From Aliarcobacter sp. (GTDB lineage: Bacteria; Campylobacterota; Campylobacteria; Campylobacterales; Arcobacteraceae), in the NCBI GenBank assembly GCA_028681275.1, contig JAQUIV010000004.1, positions 1 to 41,416 of the forward strand: 41,416 nt of DNA, read 5' to 3'. Below, one piece after another: positions 19,658-28,993 of the stretch (its first letter is position 1; each line of letters opens with the position of its first letter). Made by a program: the position numbers and the translations under genes. The notes under the pieces were generated by a model that saw only the letters and a list, made by a program, of their open reading frames with translations, had not been told where the DNA came from and searched no databases.

Positions 19658-20458
19658 ATGAGTGACCTAATAGAAGGTTATTTGGGGAAAACAGTTGAAG
19701 GGAAAAAAAGTAGATTACCTGCAAAACTTGATTTTATTCAAAGTTTTACTGGTGGATTCTTAGGTTTATTTATGTGGGCACATATGTTATTAGTATCATC
19801 GATATTAATATCAAAAGATTTTATGTACACAGTTACAAAACTTTTAGAAGGAAGTTTTATTTTTGAAGGTGGAAATCCATTATTAGTTACAATAGCTGGT
19901 GTTGTTGTATTTATAATTTTCATTGTACATGCAGCTTTAGGGATGAGAAAATTACCTGGTAATTTTAAACAATACCAAATAATTAAAGCACATTCAAAAA
20001 GTATGAATCATGATGATACAAAACTTTGGTTTATTCAAGCATTTACTGGTTTTGCAATGTTCTTCTTAGGTTCTGTTCACTTATATATCATTACAACAAA
20101 TTCAGCAGACATTGGTCCTTACGAAAGTGCTGATAGAGTTTGGTCTGAGTGGATGTGGCCTTTATACATTCTTTTATTATTAGCAGTTGAATTCCATGGA
20201 ACAATTGGTCTTTATAGATTATGTGTTAAATGGGGATGGTTTGATGGTGAAAATCCAAAAGCAACTAGAAAAGCACTTAAAAAAGTAAAATGGTTATTAA
20301 CAGTATTCTTCCTAGTATTAGGGTTCGCTTCATTAGCAGCTTATATGAAAATTGGTATGGAAAATGCTAAAAATGGAACAGTTGGTCAAAAATATACTCC
20401 AACTGCGAAAGTAATGGAATTTAATATTACAAATAAAAGTGTTGGAGGAATTGCATAA
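19658..20458 (+). CDS. frdC: Fumarate reductase di-heme cytochrome b subunit
   Basis: This is the membrane anchor of quinol:fumarate reductase, 266 aa, like Wolinella succinogenes FrdC (256 aa). Five membrane helices are expected. The four heme-axial histidines fall at 42, 91, 141 and 180, exactly two residues before the Wolinella positions 44, 93, 143 and 182. The quinol-site Glu (Wolinella Glu66) is Glu64, and the E-pathway Glu180 is Glu178. The electron and proton chemistry should therefore match the Wolinella enzyme. AAAGGA (19646-19651) precedes the ATG. The stop shares one base with the frdA ATG. In a microaerobic respirer the complex might also run as succinate dehydrogenase; this is inference. 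Confidence 0.95.
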   Translation: MSDLIEGYLGKTVEGKKSRLPAKLDFIQSFTGGFLGLFMWAHMLLVSSILISKDFMYTVTKLLEGSFIFEGGNPLLVTIAGVVVFIIFIVHAALGMRKLPGNFKQYQIIKAHSKSMNHDDTKLWFIQAFTGFAMFFLGSVHLYIITTNSADIGPYESADRVWSEWMWPLYILLLLAVEFHGTIGLYRLCVKWGWFDGENPKATRKALKKVKWLLTVFFLVLGFASLAAYMKIGMENAKNGTVGQKYTPTAKVMEFNITNKSVGGIA

Positions 20459-22443
20459 TGAAAATTAATTACTGTGATGCATTAGTAATCGGTGGAGGAT
20501 TAGCAGGTTTAAGAGCTGCTGTTGCTGCACAAAAAAAAGGTTTAAATACAATCGTTTTATCTTTAGTTCCTGTTAAAAGATCTCACTCTGCTGCTGCTCA
20601 AGGTGGTATGCAAGCATCTTTAGGTAACTCAAAAATGTCTGATGGTGATAATGAAGATTTACACTTTGCTGATACTGTAAAAGGTTCTGACTGGGGATGT
20701 GATCAAGTTGTTGCTAGAATGTTCGTACACACTGCACCAAAAGCTATTAGAGAATTAGCATCTTGGGGGGTTCCTTGGTCAAGAGTTAAAGCTGGTTCAA
20801 GAGAAGCTGTTATTAATGCTAAAAAAACAACTATTACTGAAGATGCAGATAGAGATGGGTTAATTACATCTAGAGACTTTGGTGGAACTAAAAAATGGAG
20901 AACATGTTATACAGCTGATGCAACAGGACATACAATGTTATTTGGTGTTGCAAATGAAGCTTTAAAACACAATGTTGATATTAGAGATAGAAAAGAAGCA
21001 CTTTCAATTATTCACGAAGGTGGTAGATGTTATGGAGCAATCGTAAGAGATTTAATTACTGGTGAATTAGAAGCTTATGTTGCAAAAGGTACATGTATCG
21101 CTACTGGTGGATACGGAAGAGTATTTAAACAAACTACAAATGCTGTAATTTGTGAAGGTATTGGAGCTGCTATCGCACTTGAAACTGGAATTGCAACTTT
21201 AGGAAATATGGAAGCTGTTCAATTTCACCCAACACCAATCGTACCATCAGGGATTTTATTAACTGAAGGTTGTAGAGGAGATGGTGGAATCTTAAGAGAC
21301 GTTGATGGTCACAGATTTATGCCAGATTACGAGCCAGAGAAAAAAGAACTTGCTTCAAGAGACGTTGTTTCAAGAAGAATGATTGAACATATCAGAAATG
21401 GAAAAGGTGTTCCTTCACCTTATGGATTCCACGTATGGTTAGATATTTCTATTTTAGGTAGAGAACATATTGAGAAAAACTTAAGAGACGTTCAAGAAAT
21501 TTGTCAAATCTTCAACGGTATTGATCCTGCTGATGAAGGTAGAAAAGGATGGGCTCCAGTTCTTCCAATGCAACACTACTCTATGGGTGGAATTAGAACT
21601 AAACCAACTGGTGAATCTCAAAACTTAAATGGTTTATTCGCTTGTGGTGAAGCTGCTTGTTGGGATATGCACGGATTTAACAGACTTGGAGGAAACTCTG
21701 TTTCTGAAACAGTTGTTGCTGGTATGATTATTGGTAACTATTTTGCTGATTATTGTTTATCAAATGATGTAACAATTCCTACTTCAACAGTTCAAAAATT
21801 CTTAGATAAACAAGATGCATATTTAAATGAAATTCTTTCTTACAATGGAACTGAAGATATTTTCAGAATCAAAAACAGAATGCAAAATTTAATGGATCAA
21901 AAAGTTGGTATCTTTAGAGATGGTGAGAACTTAAAAGCTGCTGTTGAAGAATTAGAAGACTTATTAAGAAAAACAAAACAAATTAATGTAAAATCTAAAG
22001 AAAGAGCTGGAAATCCAGAACTTGAAGAAGCATATAGAGTTCCTAGAATGTTAAAAGTAGCACTTTGTGTTGCAAATGGAGCATTACAAAGAACTGAATC
22101 AAGAGGTGCTCACTATAGAGAAGATTACTTAAAAAGAGATGATGCTAACTGGTTAAACAGAACATTAACTTCTTGGCCAGATGAAAATCAAACTCTTCCA
22201 ACAATTTCTTATGAGCCATTAGATATTATGACTATGGAATTACCACCAGCATTTAGAGGATATGGTGCTAAAGGTATGATTATTGAGCATGAATTATCTG
22301 AAAAAAGACAAGCTGAAGTTGATGAATTAACTGAAAAAATGCAAGCTGAAGGTAAAGATAGACACGAAATTCAACATGCATTAATGCCATTTGATTTACC
22401 AATGAACTATAGAGAGAAAAATGAAAGAGCAGGAGATTTATAA
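20458..22443 (+). CDS. frdA: Fumarate reductase flavoprotein subunit
   Basis: This is the catalytic flavoprotein, 661 aa, cytosolic side, interconverting fumarate and succinate. The dinucleotide fold is at the N-terminus ([12 protein letters not shown]). His43 in [10 protein letters not shown] is the covalent FAD attachment. Active-site residues His257 (QFHPTP) and Arg301 (SRDVV) sit at the numbers known for Wolinella FrdA. The C-terminal helical domain ends with a charged segment of alternating Glu/Lys. No signal peptide or twin-Arg motif is present, so this is not the periplasmic soluble type. It overlaps frdC and frdB by one base each. By eye it is rich in optimal codons, as for gltA. Confidence 0.96.
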   Translation: MKINYCDALVIGGGLAGLRAAVAAQKKGLNTIVLSLVPVKRSHSAAAQGGMQASLGNSKMSDGDNEDLHFADTVKGSDWGCDQVVARMFVHTAPKAIRELASWGVPWSRVKAGSREAVINAKKTTITEDADRDGLITSRDFGGTKKWRTCYTADATGHTMLFGVANEALKHNVDIRDRKEALSIIHEGGRCYGAIVRDLITGELEAYVAKGTCIATGGYGRVFKQTTNAVICEGIGAAIALETGIATLGNMEAVQFHPTPIVPSGILLTEGCRGDGGILRDVDGHRFMPDYEPEKKELASRDVVSRRMIEHIRNGKGVPSPYGFHVWLDISILGREHIEKNLRDVQEICQIFNGIDPADEGRKGWAPVLPMQHYSMGGIRTKPTGESQNLNGLFACGEAACWDMHGFNRLGGNSVSETVVAGMIIGNYFADYCLSNDVTIPTSTVQKFLDKQDAYLNEILSYNGTEDIFRIKNRMQNLMDQKVGIFRDGENLKAAVEELEDLLRKTKQINVKSKERAGNPELEEAYRVPRMLKVALCVANGALQRTESRGAHYREDYLKRDDANWLNRTLTSWPDENQTLPTISYEPLDIMTMELPPAFRGYGAKGMIIEHELSEKRQAEVDELTEKMQAEGKDRHEIQHALMPFDLPMNYREKNERAGDL

Positions 22444-23174
22444 TGAGTATTGAAAAAGGTAGAGAAATAACTATATCAGTTCTTAAATTTAACCCAAGAA
22501 GTAAGGTTTCAAAACCTCACTTTGTTGAATATAAATTAGAAGAGACTCCAGGGATGACTCTTTTCATTGCTTTAATGAAAATTAGAGAAGAAATGGATGC
22601 AGATTTATCTTTTGACTTCGTATGTAGAGCTGGAATTTGTGGTTCTTGTGGTATGGTTGTAAATGGTAAACCAACACTTGCTTGTAGAACATTAATTGCT
22701 AACTACCCAACTGGTAAATTACAATTAATGCCTATGCCAGCATTTGAACTTATCAAAGATTTATCTGTAAATACAGGTAAATGGATGGAAGCTATGTCTA
22801 AAAGAGTTCAATCTTGGATTGTAACTAACGAAGAAACTGATATTACAAAAATGGAACAAAGAGTTGATGCTGATTTAGCAAATGATACATTTGAGTTAGA
22901 CAGATGTATTGAATGTGGAATTTGTGTTGCTTCTTGTGGAACTGCACTTATGAGACCAAACTTTGTTGGACCAGTTGGACTAAACAGAGTAGCAAGATTT
23001 GATATTGATCCACATGACAAAAGAACTGCTGAAGATTTCTATGAATTAATCGGTGACGATGATGGAATTTTTGGTTGTATGTCATTAATGGCTTGTGAAG
23101 ACCATTGTCCAAAACACTTACCATTACAAAACAAAATTGCTTACTTAAGAAGAAAATTAGTAGCACTTAGATAA
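22443..23174 (+). CDS. frdB: Fumarate reductase iron-sulfur subunit
   Basis: This electron-relay subunit is 243 aa and has three clusters. [2Fe-2S] ligands are Cys61, 66, 69 and 81 ([10 protein letters not shown] and LACRTL). The C-terminal domain carries the paired motifs [12 protein letters not shown] and [16 protein letters not shown] for the [4Fe-4S] and [3Fe-4S] clusters. Length matches Wolinella FrdB (239 aa). It completes the frdCAB operon and is followed by two hairpins in tandem. Confidence 0.96.
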   Translation: MSIEKGREITISVLKFNPRSKVSKPHFVEYKLEETPGMTLFIALMKIREEMDADLSFDFVCRAGICGSCGMVVNGKPTLACRTLIANYPTGKLQLMPMPAFELIKDLSVNTGKWMEAMSKRVQSWIVTNEETDITKMEQRVDADLANDTFELDRCIECGICVASCGTALMRPNFVGPVGLNRVARFDIDPHDKRTAEDFYELIGDDDGIFGCMSLMACEDHCPKHLPLQNKIAYLRRKLVALR

Positions 23175-23179
23175 TTATT

Positions 23180-23200
23180 ACGAAGGATTTTTTCCTTCGT
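23180..23200 (+). terminator. First hairpin after frdB
   Basis: ACGAAGGA (23180-23187) pairs with TCCTTCGT (23193-23200) around five T residues. The T-tract after it is poor, so it may act as a mRNA-stabilising hairpin or partial terminator together with the next hairpin. Confidence 0.6.
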
Positions 23201-23205
23201 TAATA

Positions 23206-23255
23206 AAAATATAAAAAGTTAAATATCATTAGTGGTATTTAACTTTTTATATTTT
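23206..23255. terminator. Long perfect inverted repeat, likely terminator, before the dynamin pair
   Basis: The arms 23206-23225 and 23236-23255 are exact reverse complements over 20 bases with a 10-base loop (TCATTAGTGG). The T-rich right arm suits termination after frdB. It lies 21 bases before the dynamin gene start, so it could also regulate that gene. It is why an upstream ATG at 23232 is not accepted as a start. Confidence 0.65.
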
Positions 23256-23276
23256 AGGGCATTATGGAGTAATAAA

Positions 23277-25628
23277 ATGAGTTTGGCAAATGATTATTTC
23301 TTACTATATCATGGTATAACTTTTGAACAAAATTTAGATATAGAACCAATTGAAACAACAATAGATGAAGAGATATTTACTATTTATGCTTTAATAATTA
23401 GTGCGACTAGAAAAAATTATGATAAATATTTACCTTTAACATCATTTAAAACTTTATGCCAACAAATAAAGGTAAAAAGTCCCTCAAATATTAATGAATT
23501 AAATCATCTACAACATAATATTGTACAATCAATTCTTTCAAATAAATCAAAACAAAATATTTCTGTGTTACACACATCATTTGAGTATCTAAGAAGTGAA
23601 AATATTATTAATAAAGAAAATTACGATAAATTAATATCTTTATTTGATTATAAAGAACTTGATATTGTTGAGGAAGAAGTTTTAACTTCTAATAAAGTTG
23701 ATGAAGAGTTAGAAAAATCATCATTTAAAGATTTAAAATCTACTATTGAAGAGTTAATATCAGAACTTCAAAGTGACATTACAAATGAAGAGATTTCAAA
23801 TGAAATCAAAGCTACAAAAGATTATTTAAATACTCAAAAATTCTCTATTGGAATTACAGGTGTTATGAATGCTGGTAAATCTACAATGTTAAATGCTCTT
23901 ATGGGAAGAGAAATTCTTGGAAGTGCCGTTGTTCCTGAAACTGCGAACTTAACAATTGTAAAACATAATCCTACTGATAATGCAAAAGTATATTATTGGA
24001 ATAGCCAAGAGTGGGATAGAATAAAAAAATCAGCTGAACAACTTGAATCTATGAGAGATTTTGTAAATGAAACAAATAAAATCTTTGGTGATGAATTAAA
24101 AAATTACATTAGACCAGTTTCAAGATTTGATGAAGTAGATATAAATGATTTATCTTCTTATACTTCAGCAGAAGCAAGTGGGAAAAAATGTAACTTAGTA
24201 AAATATGTTGAGCTTGGTTCTAAACTAGATTTTTTATCTGATGGAATTGAAATCGTTGATACTCCAGGACTTGATGACCCAGTTATTCAAAGGGAAGAGA
24301 TTACAAAAGAGTATATTTCTCAATGTGATATGATGTTACATCTTATGAATGTATCTCAAAGTGCTACTTTAAAAGATGTTGAATTTATAATTGATGCCCT
24401 ACTTTACCAAAATATCTCAAAACTTCTGATTGTTATTACAAGAGCTGATACAGTTTCAAAAGAACAACTTGATGAAGTTATCAAATATACAAAAACATCT
24501 ATCGAAAAACAACTACGAGCGCAAAACAAAGATTCTCAACTTGATTATATTTTAAAAACTATCAAATTTATTCCAATTTCTGGAAGAATGGCGCTATTAC
24601 ATAGAACTGGAAGAGAACAAGAAGCATTAGATGCTGGTTATACACTTGAACAAACTGGTATTTTAGAGATTGAACAATATTTAACTGAAACTCTTTTTGG
24701 TTCTAATTCACAAAAAGGTGAACTTGTAATTCAATCTGCAAAAAATCAATTACAAAGAATTATTGAGAAACAAAACTCTTTTTACAACTATGAATTGCAA
24801 CTTCTTTCAAAATCAAAAGATGAATTAGAAAAAGAACTTTTAGATTTTAATAAGAAAAAAGCTGTTAATACAAGAATTTTCCAAGCAATGAATGAAGATA
24901 TTAATTATTATAAAAATGATGCAAAAGATTATATAAATTCATTAGAGACTTTTTTACAAAGTGAATTAATTGATTTACAAAATGTAATCAAACAAAGGGT
25001 TGTGGGAGATGTTCGATACTCTTTTGAAAAAACTAAAAAAAGACCTGAAAACGCAAGAATAAAAGTTATTGTTGAAACTGCAATAAAAGATGGAATTATC
25101 GATGTTATTAGAGATTATAGATATAAATTTATTAAAAAATCTCAAACTATTGGTGAACAATGTGAACAAAAATACCATGATTTAGGTTTTACAATTGGAC
25201 ATAAAAATGAGAATTTTGATGCAAGAGGATTTTTCCAAGATGACTTTAAATCAGGATTTTTAACATCAAATAATGAAGTTTTAGTATCACAAGTAATAGA
25301 TGCTGTTTCAAAAGCAAAAGATTCAAAACTAAATGAACTTGATAGGGAAATTGAATTACTTATTAAAAATCAATTTACATCTATTGAAGAAGATATAAAA
25401 TCAAAAGCAAAAAAAGTTAGTTCATTATTGATTGAATCATTCTTCACAACTTTAAATGCTCCATTAAAAACATTTGAACAAAAACTTAAAAATGATGAAG
25501 AGATACTTCAAAATCAAATTAACTCTTTTGAAGAAAATGATAAAAATAGAGCTCAATTATCAATTGATATTCATAAAAACATTAAAAAACTTGAAAATAT
25601 ATCTACAACAATAAAAGGATTATACTAA
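23277..25628 (+). CDS. Bacterial dynamin-like GTPase, first of a pair
   Basis: This is a large GTPase of the dynamin/Fzo type, 783 aa. The order is a helical N-terminal segment (about 1-185), then a GTPase domain with P-loop GVMNAGKST (from about residue 195), G3 DTPG (328-331) and G4 TRAD (388-391). A long helical stalk with many Lys/Glu follows to the end. No clear transmembrane helix; membrane contact would be through a paddle in the stalk. The ATG at 23277 has GGAG 7 bases upstream. The next gene, of the same family, overlaps by one base. In C. jejuni an equivalent pair (Cj0411/Cj0412) forms a heteromeric membrane-tethering complex. The same role is likely, but physiology is uncertain. 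Confidence 0.85.
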   Translation: MSLANDYFLLYHGITFEQNLDIEPIETTIDEEIFTIYALIISATRKNYDKYLPLTSFKTLCQQIKVKSPSNINELNHLQHNIVQSILSNKSKQNISVLHTSFEYLRSENIINKENYDKLISLFDYKELDIVEEEVLTSNKVDEELEKSSFKDLKSTIEELISELQSDITNEEISNEIKATKDYLNTQKFSIGITGVMNAGKSTMLNALMGREILGSAVVPETANLTIVKHNPTDNAKVYYWNSQEWDRIKKSAEQLESMRDFVNETNKIFGDELKNYIRPVSRFDEVDINDLSSYTSAEASGKKCNLVKYVELGSKLDFLSDGIEIVDTPGLDDPVIQREEITKEYISQCDMMLHLMNVSQSATLKDVEFIIDALLYQNISKLLIVITRADTVSKEQLDEVIKYTKTSIEKQLRAQNKDSQLDYILKTIKFIPISGRMALLHRTGREQEALDAGYTLEQTGILEIEQYLTETLFGSNSQKGELVIQSAKNQLQRIIEKQNSFYNYELQLLSKSKDELEKELLDFNKKKAVNTRIFQAMNEDINYYKNDAKDYINSLETFLQSELIDLQNVIKQRVVGDVRYSFEKTKKRPENARIKVIVETAIKDGIIDVIRDYRYKFIKKSQTIGEQCEQKYHDLGFTIGHKNENFDARGFFQDDFKSGFLTSNNEVLVSQVIDAVSKAKDSKLNELDREIELLIKNQFTSIEEDIKSKAKKVSSLLIESFFTTLNAPLKTFEQKLKNDEEILQNQINSFEENDKNRAQLSIDIHKNIKKLENISTTIKGLY

Positions 25629-27655
25629 TGAGTGCAAATTTAAATATCCTAAAAAGTTTTGTAAATGAATACAAAGAAACCTATACTATTCAAGAAGTTG
25701 TTTATGAAGAAGGATTAGTTGGAGATATAAAAAAAATCCAAACTAAACTGCTTGATGAGAAATTTTTACCATCAACTCAGCTTGAAAATATTCTAAATAA
25801 ACAAATAAGACGGGCAAGATACCCAATGGAAATTGCGATTACAGGGCAATTTTCTTCTGGAAAATCAACATTTTTAAATGCTTTACTTGCAAGAAATATT
25901 TTACCAACGGGAATTACTCCAGTTACTTCAAAAGTAAATTTTATAAATTATGGTGAAGAGTATAAACTAAAAATTACTTATTATTCAGGAGCTCAAGAGT
26001 TTGCTCCAATAGAATCAATTGCTGATTTTACAGACCAAAGACAACATGAAATGCAAGATATAAAATATCTTACACTTTATGCTCCAATGGATATTTTAAA
26101 AGATATTTCTTTTGTTGATACACCAGGACTTAACTCTCAATCTCAAAGTGATACGGACACAACAAGAAAAGTTTTAAGGGATGTTGGTGGAATTATTTGG
26201 CTAACTCTGATTGATAATGCTGGAAAACTTTCAGAAGCTGAAGTTTTAGAAGAGTATATGCAACACTTTAAAAATAAATCTTTATGTGTTTTAAATCAAA
26301 AAGATAAATTAACTCCTGAACAAGTTGAAACAACTACAAATTATGTAAAAGAAAAATTTGGAAAATATTTTGCTCAAGTTACTCCAATTTCAGCAAGAAT
26401 GGCACTTGAATCAAGAGCTCATCAAAAAAGAGTTTTACTTGATGATGAATTTGAATTAATTACTAAAGAGTTTAAAAAAGAGTTAAATAACAATATTGGT
26501 ATTGCCTCATTAGACTTCTTCAAAGATTCATTTGAAGTATTCCACAAAAAGATTGAAGAGATTAATTCAAAAGATATGTCAGGAGATATGAAACTTTTAA
26601 AAGATTCAAATATCAATGAAGTTTTAGAGTTTATTGAAAATACAATAAGACCACAAGCTGCTGAATCTAAAGAATTCGCAATTAAAAAAGATTTAAGAGG
26701 TATTTGTGATATTTTAATCAAAGAGTATGAAACAATCACAAAAATCTATGATGCTTTAATTGAAGTTTTAAAAGGTTGTGAAAATTCTGTTATTGAACAT
26801 TTTGAGAATATCCATAAAAAATACTCAAAAGAGTTGTTTAATATCTATAACTCTTTAGTAACGATTATGGAAAAAATTGCCCATGAAACTTACAAAGGTA
26901 TCAAAAAAAGAACTGCAACAAGATTTGAAGAGACTAAAAGTTTTATAGGTTCAAAAATTGAGAAATACAATTATGAAACTTATTGGATTGACTCAGATAG
27001 CATCTATAAAAAACTTTTTTACGATGATCAAACAATTGATAAAATGTTTAAAAGATCAATTAAACTTCTAAAAAATATCGAACTTGATACTGATGAAGCA
27101 TTTAGAGATGCATATAATATCATCAAAAATGAAGTTACAAAGTGGCAAGAGCCTTATGAACTTATCAAAAAACAAAGGGAAATTGGTTCGGATTTAGAAT
27201 TTTCAAACACAAGACACTTTGCAGCAAAAGTTTATGAAAATGTTTTAAAAACATACCATACAGCTATTTTAGAAAATATCTCAGCAATTAGAAAAAAGTT
27301 TGCATATTTTAATGGAGCATTATCATATTCATATATTCAAACAACACAAGCAACTATTGCTCACTTTGAACAACAAATTTTAGAATCAGAAGAGTTATAT
27401 AAAAAAGAACCTTCAAAATTCTCAATTCAACATCCAAGAGAAGATGAGATTGTTGCAAAACTAAAAGCAAATTTTGGATTTGAAAAAATCGAAGATTTCT
27501 TAACTTCAAAAAGAAACTATTTATTTAAAATTGTAAAATACTCAAAAGAGCAATATTTAGAATTAAACGAAGATAGAATCAAATTTGTAACTTCAAAAAA
27601 AGAGCAATATTTAGAAAAAATCAAAGATTTAGAGGCTATAAAAGAGGAGATTTAA
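25628..27655 (+). CDS. Bacterial dynamin-like GTPase, second of a pair
   Basis: This is the partner of the preceding dynamin-like protein, 675 aa. The GTPase domain comes early: P-loop GQFSSGKST (73-81), switch threonine in TPVTSK (97-102), G3 DTPGLNS (164-170) and G4 NQKD (223-226). The rest is a helical bundle with charged coiled-coil character, ending in LEKIKDLEAIKEEI. Its shorter N-terminus and different P-loop mark it as the second type of the pair rather than a recent duplicate. The ATG sits on the stop of the first gene, which implies fixed stoichiometry. A short AAGAG/CTCTT hairpin and T-run follow at 27642-27668. Confidence 0.85.
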   Translation: MSANLNILKSFVNEYKETYTIQEVVYEEGLVGDIKKIQTKLLDEKFLPSTQLENILNKQIRRARYPMEIAITGQFSSGKSTFLNALLARNILPTGITPVTSKVNFINYGEEYKLKITYYSGAQEFAPIESIADFTDQRQHEMQDIKYLTLYAPMDILKDISFVDTPGLNSQSQSDTDTTRKVLRDVGGIIWLTLIDNAGKLSEAEVLEEYMQHFKNKSLCVLNQKDKLTPEQVETTTNYVKEKFGKYFAQVTPISARMALESRAHQKRVLLDDEFELITKEFKKELNNNIGIASLDFFKDSFEVFHKKIEEINSKDMSGDMKLLKDSNINEVLEFIENTIRPQAAESKEFAIKKDLRGICDILIKEYETITKIYDALIEVLKGCENSVIEHFENIHKKYSKELFNIYNSLVTIMEKIAHETYKGIKKRTATRFEETKSFIGSKIEKYNYETYWIDSDSIYKKLFYDDQTIDKMFKRSIKLLKNIELDTDEAFRDAYNIIKNEVTKWQEPYELIKKQREIGSDLEFSNTRHFAAKVYENVLKTYHTAILENISAIRKKFAYFNGALSYSYIQTTQATIAHFEQQILESEELYKKEPSKFSIQHPREDEIVAKLKANFGFEKIEDFLTSKRNYLFKIVKYSKEQYLELNEDRIKFVTSKKEQYLEKIKDLEAIKEEI

Positions 27656-27750
27656 AACTCTTCTTTTTATTAAACACCCAAACTCACTTTTGATCTTATT
27701 ACATCCCACCAAAAATTTTACTTGTTTAAATAATATAATTTCTTTATTCC

Positions 27751-27783
27751 GTGACACCATCTGTGACGCCAAAAAAGTATAAT
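27751..27783 (+). promoter_or_regulatory. Short direct repeats and -10 box in the gap before the Ser/Thr-rich gene
   Basis: The 169-base gap (27656-27824) contains GTGACACC (27751-27758) and GTGACGCC (27763-27770), starts 12 bases apart, then TATAAT (27778-27783). The repeats stand where a -35 region or activator site would be. Nothing else is seen in the gap. Confidence 0.4.
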
Positions 27784-27824
27784 AAGAATTACAGTTATAA
27801 AATTCTAATAAATAGGAAACTAAA

Positions 27825-28391
27825 ATGGAAATAACATCTTTAACAAATAGTGACATTTACGATAATTCAAATAGAACTTCAAATGTTGAAAAAGCAAAAA
27901 GTGATGATTTTGAAAGTTTAATTTCTTCTACAAAATCAACAAATCAAACTACGACTCCAAAAATAGATGAAAAAGAAATAATTGTGTATAAAAGTTCAAC
28001 TCAAAGCCTTTATGAAGATGTTATTTCACTTCTAAGAACTGGTCTTACTGTTGCAGAAATAAAAGCATTTGAAGATAGATTAAAAGAGATTCTAAAAATG
28101 AAAGAAGATAAAGAATCAGGTAAAGAAATAAGTATAAAAGATATTGAAGCAGCTCTTAAAAAACTAGAACTGGAAATATTAGAGGCTAAAAAAAACATAA
28201 CTGGAGAAGTAGTAAAAAAAGCTTCAAATAGCACAACTTCACCATCAAATTCTAGTTCCGATTTTGATACTACAATTGGTAATATTTCGAATATGCTTCA
28301 AGAGATGAAAAATAGCTCTAATAATACAAAACAAGATTCTGATGATAATAAAGAGTATGATAGATTAAAATTATTATTAAAAATGAGCTAA
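27825..28391 (+). CDS. Hypothetical Ser/Thr-rich helical protein, 188 aa
   Basis: I do not recognise a family. The N-terminal ~50 residues and the C-terminal ~55 are rich in Ser, Thr, Asn and Asp and are probably disordered. A central block (about 55-125) is strongly helical and charged, with a pattern ending in AALKKLELEILEAKKN. There is no signal peptide or membrane segment. AGGA at 27814-27817 lies 7 bases before the ATG and supports the start. It has its own -10 box. This two-ended layout is seen in some flagellar or secretion accessory proteins of the phylum, but nothing in the neighbourhood supports that, so no function is given. Confidence 0.7.
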   Translation: MEITSLTNSDIYDNSNRTSNVEKAKSDDFESLISSTKSTNQTTTPKIDEKEIIVYKSSTQSLYEDVISLLRTGLTVAEIKAFEDRLKEILKMKEDKESGKEISIKDIEAALKKLELEILEAKKNITGEVVKKASNSTTSPSNSSSDFDTTIGNISNMLQEMKNSSNNTKQDSDDNKEYDRLKLLLKMS

Positions 28392-28427
28392 AGGAAGCAT
28401 TACAACACAATAAGTTATAATTCACCC

Positions 28428-28919
28428 ATGAAATACATAAGCCACTACCCAAAAGATTTGCAAGATAAAATCAAAGTTCTAATAGAAAAAGAAAAATTAT
28501 CTTCATATATAAAAACAAAATATCCAACTGCTCACACTTACACAAATGATAAAACTTTGTACTCTTATGTGATGGATTTGAAAAATGAATACTTCAAAAA
28601 ATATCAAGTTTCAAAAGTAATGTACGATGGAAAAATAAATGTAATCAACAATGCTTTAGGAATGCACTCGATAGTTTCAAGGGTTCAAGGTGGAAAACTA
28701 AAATCAAAAAATGAAATTAGAGTTGCCTCAGTTTTTAAAAATATGCCCGAAGAGTTTTTACAAATGATTGTTGTTCACGAACTTGCCCACTTTAAAGAAA
28801 GAGATCACGACAAAGCTTTTTATAATCTTTGCACTTTTGTAATGCCCTCTTATCATCAAGTTGAATTTGATTTGAGAGTTTATCTAACTCATGTTGATTT
28901 ATTTGGAAAACTTTACTAA
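28428..28919 (+). CDS. YgjP-like zinc metallopeptidase-fold protein
   Basis: This 163-aa protein has the metal site HELAHFKERDHDKAF (His117, Glu118, His121 and downstream His127), matching the YgjP/M48-like DUF45 group, which is related to the SprT/WLM folds. Substrate is unknown; the E. coli relative has been linked to nucleotide hydrolysis. There is no signal peptide. No Shine-Dalgarno sequence is present. Instead TATAAT at 28416-28421 ends 6 bases before the ATG, so transcription from it would begin at or next to the start codon. Alternatively it is translated from a longer transcript with the upstream gene, 36 bases away. Confidence 0.75.
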   Translation: MKYISHYPKDLQDKIKVLIEKEKLSSYIKTKYPTAHTYTNDKTLYSYVMDLKNEYFKKYQVSKVMYDGKINVINNALGMHSIVSRVQGGKLKSKNEIRVASVFKNMPEEFLQMIVVHELAHFKERDHDKAFYNLCTFVMPSYHQVEFDLRVYLTHVDLFGKLY

Positions 28920-28993
28920 AAAATAACTAGAATGCTTTTTTGTTGCGACACTTTAATGTTAAACTTTTTTAAAGAATTTTAAAGGAGTTTAAA

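Noticed and set aside
23232-23276. Upstream extension of the first dynamin gene to an ATG at 23232
   Set aside because: This ATG lies inside the 20-base inverted repeat and has no ribosome binding site. The ATG at 23277 has GGAG at the right distance.
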